Assembly (NCBI RefSeq): GCF_947254915.1
Contig: NZ_CAMYEZ010000074.1
Coordinates: forward strand, 1 to 10,815
Reading direction: 5' to 3'
DNA length: 10,815 nucleotides
Origin: an uncultured Porphyromonas sp.
GTDB taxonomy: Bacteria; Bacteroidota; Bacteroidia; Bacteroidales; Porphyromonadaceae
The position numbers and the translations under genes were made by a program. This document shows, piece after piece, positions 6,077 through 10,815 of the stretch (the first letter of the stretch is position 1; every line of letters starts with the position of its first letter). Under the pieces are notes generated by a model. It did not search any database. It saw only the letters and a list, made by a program, of their open reading frames with translations, and had not been told where the DNA came from.

Positions 6077-8281
6077 TTATTGATTGCAGAAGTAGATGAG
6101 CATAGCGAGTCGTAGCTCTGCCTCATTGTAGAAGTCTTCGTATTCGCTGATGAGATCATCCAGGGTACACCCAGGGTGATCCTCTAGGTACTCCTTTAGC
6201 TCGTCATAGCTATCCTCGCCCAGCTCGGAGGTGATGAGGTAGTTGAGCTTTACCTTAGTGCCAGACTTGACAATGCGCTCCAGCTCTGTAAGCAGATCGT
6301 CTGTGCTGATGGAGTGCGAGATAGCTATATCCTCGAGGATTATCTGACGGTCTAGTTGCTGCACGATAGAGATATGCTGCTTGGTATTGTTGGGCAGAGT
6401 GCGGATCTTGTAGTCCTCAGGTCGCTCTATCTCATACTCCTCAACATAGTTGCGTATGATGCGGACAAACTCCTCTCCATACTTGTCGGCCTGCTCTACA
6501 TTGATACCCGAAATGTTTTTCAGCTCCTGTAAGGTTATGGGGTATAGAGTAGACATCTCCTCAAGTGCTGAGTCGGGGAAGATCCCAGCCGTGCCGAGTC
6601 CTAGCTTGGTACTCAGCTTCTTGCGTATATCCCTGAGTATGCTGTATAGAGCGGGGTCCGTGGAGGCCGTACGTCCACGTCCACTAGAAGCAGCGCTATC
6701 TACCTCATCATCATCGTCTAGATCATCGTCGTCATCGTCTAGATCCTCCGCATCGGGAGCAACAATCTTGAATGAGGAAGGCTTCTTGATAAACTTTTTA
6801 CCACTCGGTGTAACGCTCAGAATGCCGTAAGTCTCAGTACTCTCGGTGAGGTACTGTAGCACCAATGCTCGCTCTACGACTAGCTCCCAGATCTCTCGTG
6901 AGTAGTCTTCGCCGATACCGTAGGACTTCAGCTTGTCATGATGAAAGTCCTCAATAGGGGCTGTGTCGCAACCTAGTATTACATCAATGACGTGGTCCTT
7001 CTTAAATTGTTCTTTGAGCTCCAAGACCGTTTGGAGCAGTTGTTTCAAAAGCTCTTTAGCCTCCATCGTTTGTCTGTTTTTTGCACAATTGTCACACGCT
7101 CCACAGTTATCCTGGTCATATCTCTCTCCGAAATAATAGAGCAAATATGCCCGTCGACACATGGGCGTGAGTGCAAAGGTAGAAGTTTTTGCGAGTAATT
7201 GCTTACCTATCTCCTGCTCGGCGATAGGTTTTCCCTGCATGAAGTTCTCCAGCTTCTGTATATCTTTCTCATTATAAAAGGCTAAGCAGTATCCCTCGCC
7301 ACCATCACGACCTGCACGTCCTGTCTCCTGATAGTAGCCCTCAAGGCTCTTAGGCATATCGTAGTGTATGACGTAGCGCACGTCGGGCTTGTCGATACCC
7401 ATCCCAAAGGCTATCGTAGCGACGATCACACGGCACTCCTCGCTCAGGAAGGCGTCCTGGTTTGCCGAGCGCTCCTTAGCGTCTAGTCCCGCATGGTAGG
7501 GGAGAGCCTTGATGCCGTTCATCTGAAGTAGCTTGGAGAGGTTCATCACCTTCTCACGGCTCATACAGTAGATGATACCGCTCTTGTTAGGTCTCTTGCG
7601 GATAAAGCGGATGATGCGTGCATTGACATCTTCCCCCTTTGGCTCTACGCTGTAGTAGAGGTTAGGACGGTTGAAGCTAGACTTAAATATATTCCCATCG
7701 AGGATGCCTAGATTCTTGCGAATGTCATGCTCCACCTTAGGCGTCGCCGTCGCTGTCAGGGCTATGATCGGTCTGCGACCTATCTCATCGACCACGGGAC
7801 GTATCTTACGATACTCAGGGCGAAAGTCATGCCCCCACTCCGAGATACAGTGTGCCTCATCGATCGCAAAGAAGGATATCTTGATCTTACGAAAGAACTC
7901 AATGTTTTCAGCCTTGCCCAGTGACTCAGGAGCTACATAGAGTAGCTTTGTAGCACCCGCAGAGACATCTTGGTAGACCTGATCCAGCTGGGCTTTATTG
8001 AGCGACGAGTTGAGTACGTGAGCTATGTCGTTAGATCCAGTCGTCTCTCTTAGGGCATCAACCTGATTCTTCATCAGAGCAATCAGCGGAGAGACGATGA
8101 TAGCCGTCCCCTCCATAATGAGCGCAGGGAGTTGATAGCAGAGGGACTTACCGCTACCTGTAGGCATCAAGACAAAAGTGTCGTGACCCTCTAGCAAGCT
8201 TTGGATGATCTCTTTCTGATTTCCCTTGAACTCTTCAAAGCCGAAGATCTTACTCAGTAGTTCTGTCAGATTGTGTGTCAT
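6077..8281 (-). CDS. recQ: ATP-dependent DNA helicase RecQ
   Basis: RecQ unwinds DNA 3' to 5' in recombination and fork repair. The 734-residue protein shows the superfamily 2 motifs in order: TGSGKS Walker A (41-46), DEAH box (141-144) with the RecQ aromatic-rich loop after it (CISEWGHDFRPEYRKI), TATAT (176-180), FGMGIDKPDVR (292-302) and QETGRAGRDG (318-327). The zinc site is C375, C393, C396 and C399. A winged-helix RQC region covers about 405-505. An Asp-rich linker (514-526) precedes an HRDC domain (about 542-620). The final ~110 residues form an additional acidic helical region beyond the E. coli-type architecture, which I recall being common in Bacteroidetes RecQ proteins. It lies 100 bases after clpX and 25 before the SurA-like gene. 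Bacteroidales often have more than one RecQ paralogue, so a locus-specific role cannot be assigned. Confidence 0.97.
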   Translation of the reverse strand: MTHNLTELLSKIFGFEEFKGNQKEIIQSLLEGHDTFVLMPTGSGKSLCYQLPALIMEGTAIIVSPLIALMKNQVDALRETTGSNDIAHVLNSSLNKAQLDQVYQDVSAGATKLLYVAPESLGKAENIEFFRKIKISFFAIDEAHCISEWGHDFRPEYRKIRPVVDEIGRRPIIALTATATPKVEHDIRKNLGILDGNIFKSSFNRPNLYYSVEPKGEDVNARIIRFIRKRPNKSGIIYCMSREKVMNLSKLLQMNGIKALPYHAGLDAKERSANQDAFLSEECRVIVATIAFGMGIDKPDVRYVIHYDMPKSLEGYYQETGRAGRDGGEGYCLAFYNEKDIQKLENFMQGKPIAEQEIGKQLLAKTSTFALTPMCRRAYLLYYFGERYDQDNCGACDNCAKNRQTMEAKELLKQLLQTVLELKEQFKKDHVIDVILGCDTAPIEDFHHDKLKSYGIGEDYSREIWELVVERALVLQYLTESTETYGILSVTPSGKKFIKKPSSFKIVAPDAEDLDDDDDDLDDDDEVDSAASSGRGRTASTDPALYSILRDIRKKLSTKLGLGTAGIFPDSALEEMSTLYPITLQELKNISGINVEQADKYGEEFVRIIRNYVEEYEIERPEDYKIRTLPNNTKQHISIVQQLDRQIILEDIAISHSISTDDLLTELERIVKSGTKVKLNYLITSELGEDSYDELKEYLEDHPGCTLDDLISEYEDFYNEAELRLAMLIYFCNQ
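6711..6745 (-). repeat. 21-base-period repeat encoding the Asp-rich RecQ linker
   Basis: The 14-base word TCATCGTCTAGATC occurs at 6711-6724 and again at 6732-6745, a period of 21 bases (seven codons). On the coding strand it gives two successive DLDDDD-type units in the linker between the RQC and HRDC domains. This looks like an in-frame tandem duplication that could vary in copy number between strains. Confidence 0.7.
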
Positions 8282-8302
8282 GGTAAGTGAGATTGACCGT
8301 CA

Positions 8303-8326
8303 GGAGAGCTGTTGTATAGACTCTCC
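8303..8326. other. Inverted repeat in the clpX-recQ gap
   Basis: GGAGAG (8303-8308) and CTCTCC (8321-8326) are perfect six-base arms around a 12-base centre. In the direction of transcription it lies 22 bases before the recQ ATG. It is not followed by a T-tract on the minus strand (the A-tract lies on its upstream side), so a terminator for clpX is not supported. It might be an operator or RNA stem in the recQ leader. The rest of this 100-base gap shows no gene. Confidence 0.35.
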
Positions 8327-8381
8327 AAAAGGTGGATAACGATTACATAGAGTGATGCACAGGTTTGTGTCAGAGGTAGAT

Positions 8382-9701
8382 TTAGTTTGCTAGAGAGGCA
8401 GTCATGCTCGGCGTCACCTTAGAGCGGGCATACTGCTCTGTGATACGTAGCGTCTTGCGCTTGAGAGAGGGTATCTCGTACATCGCATCAATCATGATCT
8501 TCTCCACGATCGAGCGTAGTCCACGAGCCCCCAGCTTCGTCTCAACAGCTATGCTGACGATATACTTGAGTGCCTCCTCGTCGAAGGTGAGCCGTACGCC
8601 ATCCATCTCAAAGAGCTTCTGATACTGCTTCGTGATGGCGTTCTTAGGCTCCACGAGGATGCGCAGGAGCGACTCACTATCTAGAGCGTCCAGATAGGTG
8701 AGGATAGGCAGACGGCCTATGATCTCGGGGATCAAGCCGTAGCGTCGTAGGTCTTGATGAGTAATGTGCGCCAACAGATTGTTTTGGATCGTTTGGTAGT
8801 CCATCTGCTGCTCCTTATAACCCACCACACGGGTGTTGAGGCGAGAGCCGATGATGCGCTCGATGCCGTCAAAGGCGCCTGCACAGATGAAGAGAATCTG
8901 CTGCGTATTGACCTGGATAAACTTCTGCTCGGGATGCTTGCGACCACCATAAGGAGGAACGTTGATGACGCTCCCCTCGAGGAGCTTGAGAAGGCCCTGC
9001 TGAACCCCTTCACCACTCACATCACGAGTGATGGAGGGGTTGTCGCCTTTGCGGGCTATCTTGTCGATCTCATCGATGAAGACGATGCCACGCTCTGCAG
9101 CTGCGACGTCATAGTCGCAGTTTTGCAGTAGGCGAGAGATGATACTCTCTATATCCTCTCCCACATAGCCTGCTTGCGTCAGGACAGTCGCATCAACCAT
9201 CGCAAAGGGCACCTGCAGCATACGAGCTATCGACTGTGCTAGGAGCGTCTTGCCACACCCCGTCGGTCCTACCATAAGGATGTTGCTCTTGGCGATCTCT
9301 ACATCGTCCAGCTTAGAGCTCTCGTCACTCTTACCGTCCTTCTCTTGGCTAGCTAAGATACGTTTGTAGTGGTTGTAGACAGCCACCGAGAGATACTTCT
9401 TAGCATCGCTCTGTCCGATCACATAGCGGTCTAGATAGGCGTCTATCTCCTGAGGCTTGGGTAGCGACTCATAGGTGAGTGGAGCAAATGAAGCGTTCTT
9501 GACTTTCTGCTTCTCCTGTTGAGTAGCGTCCAGCACAGGTGCAGAGACAAGCCCGTTCTGATAGAGCAACGTGTAGATCTGCTCAGCACAATCACTACAG
9601 ATCTGTGCAGAGCCTTCGGCACCTATTAGTATAGGCACCTCGCTCTCAGGACGATTGCAAAAGGAGCATCGACGCTCTATCGAATTACTTTTCTTTGCCA
9701 T
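8382..9701 (-). CDS. clpX: ATP-dependent Clp protease ATP-binding subunit ClpX
   Basis: ClpX is the hexameric AAA+ unfoldase that feeds substrates into ClpP. The 439-residue product, counted from ATG at 9701, has the N-terminal zinc-binding domain with C12, C15, C35 and C38; Walker A GPTGCGKT (145-152); pore loop GYVGED (178-183); Walker B IVFIDEIDK (206-214); the RKH loop (254-256); IIGRLP (327-332); and the sensor-2 segment GARGLR (391-396). The ClpP-docking loop, IGF in E. coli, appears to read VGY (293-295). An upstream in-frame ATG at 9752 would lengthen the protein by 17 residues and deepen the clpP overlap. The 9701 start sits just ahead of the zinc domain and has AAGGAG ten bases upstream, so it is preferred. 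The 17-base overlap with clpP supports coordinated expression of the two partners. Confidence 0.97.
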   Translation of the reverse strand: MAKKSNSIERRCSFCNRPESEVPILIGAEGSAQICSDCAEQIYTLLYQNGLVSAPVLDATQQEKQKVKNASFAPLTYESLPKPQEIDAYLDRYVIGQSDAKKYLSVAVYNHYKRILASQEKDGKSDESSKLDDVEIAKSNILMVGPTGCGKTLLAQSIARMLQVPFAMVDATVLTQAGYVGEDIESIISRLLQNCDYDVAAAERGIVFIDEIDKIARKGDNPSITRDVSGEGVQQGLLKLLEGSVINVPPYGGRKHPEQKFIQVNTQQILFICAGAFDGIERIIGSRLNTRVVGYKEQQMDYQTIQNNLLAHITHQDLRRYGLIPEIIGRLPILTYLDALDSESLLRILVEPKNAITKQYQKLFEMDGVRLTFDEEALKYIVSIAVETKLGARGLRSIVEKIMIDAMYEIPSLKRKTLRITEQYARSKVTPSMTASLAN

Positions 9702-10401
9702 CTGCCTTCTTCTCCTTAGCTGTCTGCTTAGTCGATGTGAGTACTTTGTCAATCATACCATACTCCAGAGCCTCTGCAGCAGTCATCCACTTGTCACGGT
9801 CGCTGTCTCGCTCGATATCCTTGACAGAGCGACCCGAGTGATCAGCGATGATCTTGTAGAGCTCAGCCTTCACCTTGAGGATCTCCTTAGCAGCGATTTC
9901 TATGTCGCTCGCCTGACCCTGCATACCGCCCATCGGCTGGTGGATCATCACCCGCGAGTGGGGTAGTGCGTAGCGCTTGCCCTCGGCACCCGCTACGAGG
10001 AGGACAGCAGCCATCGAGGCGGCCATGCCCGTACACATCGTTGAGACATTACAGCCCACATACTGCATCGTATCGTAGATGCCAAAGCCCGCATAGACCG
10101 ACCCACCAGGACTATTGATATAAATCGAGATGTCCTTACCAGGGTCCGCATTGTCTAGGTATAGGAGCTGTGCCTGGATTACATTGGCCGTGTAGTCGTT
10201 GACCTCCGTGCCGAGGAAGATGATACGATCCATCATCAGTCGGCTGAAGACATCCATCTGAGCCACGTTGAGCTGACGCTCCTCAATGATGGTTGGGTTG
10301 ATATAGCCTGCAGAGGCAGTTATGTAGTCGTTGAGTGCATTGGTATTCATCCGAAGATGAGCGTGTGCATAGTGGACGAAGTCCTTATTATGGTCTGTCA
10401 T
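9685..10401 (-). CDS. clpP: ATP-dependent Clp protease proteolytic subunit ClpP
   Basis: ClpP is the tetradecameric serine peptidase chamber that degrades proteins unfolded by ClpX. The 238-residue sequence has the full catalytic triad: Ser129 in TGMAASMAA, His154 in MIHQPMGG and Asp203 in DRDKW. The oxyanion-region glycines SPGGSVYAG (97-105) are present. The first ~30 residues upstream of AGYINP.IIEERQLN are likely a propeptide or N-terminal extension as in other Bacteroidales. The C-terminus (about 224-238) is Lys-rich (KQTAKEKKADGKEK); its DNA also carries the clpX ribosome-binding site. Met18 is an alternative start, but the upstream ATG aligns with my memory of Bacteroides ClpP. It is the first gene of the array. 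In several Bacteroidales a trigger-factor gene lies upstream of clpP; here the next 414 bases to the window edge are non-coding. Confidence 0.97.
   Translation of the reverse strand: MTDHNKDFVHYAHAHLRMNTNALNDYITASAGYINPTIIEERQLNVAQMDVFSRLMMDRIIFLGTEVNDYTANVIQAQLLYLDNADPGKDISIYINSPGGSVYAGFGIYDTMQYVGCNVSTMCTGMAASMAAVLLVAGAEGKRYALPHSRVMIHQPMGGMQGQASDIEIAAKEILKVKAELYKIIADHSGRSVKDIERDSDRDKWMTAAEALEYGMIDKVLTSTKQTAKEKKADGKEK
9712..9717 (-). promoter_or_regulatory. Shine-Dalgarno-like site that supports the clpX start
   Basis: On the minus strand AAGGAG lies ten bases before the ATG at 9701, within the Lys-codon-rich tail of clpP. It favours 9701 over the in-frame ATG at 9752. Bacteroidetes genes often lack such sites, and the purine richness may come simply from the Lys and Glu codons of clpP, so weight is modest. 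Confidence 0.4.
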
Positions 10402-10478
10402 ATTGATGAAGCAGAGTTGTGTGAGTTACTATTTATAGGTTAAAGGAGCGAAGCCAAGCTTCACTTGCTAAAGGTTAT

Positions 10479-10505
10479 AGCTAGGCAAGTCAACCCGACC
10501 TAGCT
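10479..10505 (-). promoter_or_regulatory. Inverted repeat in the presumed clpP leader
   Basis: AGCTAGG (10479-10485) and CCTAGCT (10499-10505) are perfect seven-base arms around 13 bases. On the minus strand it begins about 12 bases beyond the candidate -7 element and ends 77 bases before the clpP ATG. That position would suit an operator for a repressor or a stem-loop near the 5' end of the mRNA. A second, weaker five-base stem, GAAGC-CAA-GCTTC, follows at 10450-10462. Function is inferred from position only. Confidence 0.4.
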
Positions 10506-10516
10506 TAATTCAGAAA

Positions 10517-10524
10517 CAAAGATA
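10517..10524 (-). promoter_or_regulatory. Candidate Bacteroidetes -7 promoter element for the clpP array
   Basis: The minus strand reads TATCTTTG, an exact match to the TAnnTTTG consensus of the Bacteroidetes housekeeping sigma factor. A clear TTTG at the expected -33 spacing is missing. The motif has six fixed bases and matches this short turn up by chance a few times per window (one such match, at 7174-7181, lies inside recQ). Its intergenic place, with an implied leader of about 110 bases, makes it the best candidate. Confidence 0.35.
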
Positions 10525-10589
10525 ACGGTATTTCTTAACATACGCTACACCCCTCTCATCGTAGATCCCGCAAATATCCCGAGTAGCTG

Positions 10590-10656
10590 GTGTAGGGACG
10601 CACGGTGAGTGTTTAGCGGGAGGGCGTCCGTTGTCGAACGACGAGACGTGTAACGG
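10590..10656 (+). repeat. Longer-loop palindromic repeat variant, right copy, with GACGTGTAAC module
   Basis: GTGTAG (10590-10595) is followed by arm GGACGC (10596-10601), a long interior with TAGCGGGAGG, arm GCGTCC (10624-10629) and GTTGT. Seven bases later comes CGAGACGTGTAAC. The interior matches the inverted copy at 157-200, and the arm-plus-module layout matches the next repeat, which starts 94 bases further on. Confidence 0.75.
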
Positions 10657-10683
10657 CTGGTATGGCTCCGTGACGAGTAGCAG

Positions 10684-10735
10684 GTGTAGGGACGCACGAT
10701 CTGTGCGTCCGTTGTGTCAAGGCGAGACGTATAAC
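10684..10735 (+). repeat. Palindromic hairpin repeat, right copy, with module
   Basis: Perfect arms GGACGCAC (10690-10697) and GTGCGTCC (10703-10710) enclose GATCT. The first 29 bases are identical to 95-123. After GTTGT and seven bases comes CGAGACGTATAAC (10723-10735), one base different from the block at the same spacing in the preceding repeat. Confidence 0.85.
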
Positions 10736-10775
10736 CCATCATCGTAAAAATTGGACATCGTAGCCTTTAACGGGG

Positions 10776-10803
10776 ACGGACGCACAGATCGTGCGTCCCT
10801 ACA
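10776..10803 (-). repeat. Palindromic hairpin repeat, inverted right copy
   Basis: Arms GGACGCAC (10778-10785) and GTGCGTCC (10791-10798) enclose AGATC, the reverse complement of the centre in the other copies, which fixes its orientation as inverted. On the minus strand bases 10803-10776 are identical to 10685-10712. The following CAGCCGTTACACGG (10802-10815) is the start of the CCGTGTAACGG companion module, also inverted, and runs to the window edge. Confidence 0.85.
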
Positions 10804-10815
10804 GCCGTTACACGG

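Larger units (their letters stand above)
10402..10815. other. Non-coding region upstream of clpP
   Basis: No believable gene is present. The part next to clpP (10402-10560) contains a candidate promoter and an inverted repeat in the presumed leader. The rest, from about 10590 to the edge, is filled with the palindromic repeat family. A 65-codon minus-strand open frame (10545-10742) exists only because it reads through those repeats. The gene further upstream is outside the window. Confidence 0.7.

Noticed and set aside
6052..6159. Upstream extension of the SurA-like gene to the ATG at 6159
   Set aside because: It would overlap recQ by 83 bases and place 36 polar residues before the signal peptide, which would defeat export.
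7174..7181. TAnnTTTG match on the minus strand inside recQ
   Set aside because: No -33 partner, within helicase coding sequence far from any downstream gene start; expected by chance for six fixed bases.
8303..8326. Inverted repeat as a terminator after clpX
   Set aside because: On the minus strand the second arm is followed by TGACGG and not by a T-tract, so a terminator is not supported; it is kept only as a plain inverted repeat.
9702..9752. Upstream ATG of clpX at 9752
   Set aside because: It adds an Arg-rich 17-residue string read out of frame from clpP codons, not matching ClpX N-termini; the ATG at 9701 has a Shine-Dalgarno-like site and ends just before the zinc domain.
10545..10742. 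65-codon minus-strand open frame upstream of clpP
   Set aside because: It reads entirely through the palindromic repeats and their modules, and its product is a low-complexity Ser/Thr/Arg string with no family resemblance.

Overview
The window holds seven protein-coding genes, all on the minus strand and packed tightly, flanked on both sides by non-coding DNA rich in short palindromic repeats. Base composition is moderate (roughly half G+C by eye). The protein styles point to the Bacteroidales: ClpP with the block 'ERQLNVAQMDVFSRLMMDRI', a RecQ with an additional C-terminal region, an OstA-like protein beside a double-parvulin SurA-like protein, and general absence of strong Shine-Dalgarno sequences. 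As I recall it, the gene order resembles the mutL / OstA-like / PPIC / clpX / clpP neighbourhood of Porphyromonas gingivalis. A Porphyromonas species, perhaps of the asaccharolytica/uenonis group, is my best guess. This is inference from protein style and gene order, not from a search.

In order of transcription (right to left): clpP (10401-9685), clpX (9701-8382, overlapping clpP by 17 bases), a 100-base gap, recQ (8281-6077), a 25-base gap, a SurA-like periplasmic isomerase (6051-4633), a 64-base gap, an OstA/LptA-like envelope protein (4568-2442), a small membrane protein of unknown function (2625-2230) whose frame overlaps the OstA-like gene by 184 bases, and mutL (2233-293) joined to it by an ATGA overlap. 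The spacing allows one long transcript from a promoter upstream of clpP, although internal promoters cannot be excluded.

Functionally the array combines protein quality control (ClpXP), DNA maintenance (RecQ, MutL) and outer-membrane biogenesis (SurA-like chaperone plus OstA-like LPS-transport candidate). These are core housekeeping genes, not an accessory or defence island.

The two ends, 1-292 and about 10590-10815, carry a family of imperfect palindromes with arms GGACGCAC/GTGCGTCC, followed or preceded by a short module containing GAGACGTGTA. Three copies share an identical 28-base core, one of them inverted. A longer-loop variant occurs once on each side. These repeats, the 184-base two-frame overlap, the degenerate endonuclease motif of MutL, and an inverted repeat in the presumed clpP leader are the points most worth a second look. 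I found no tRNA, rRNA, CRISPR array, transposase or clear new multi-gene system.
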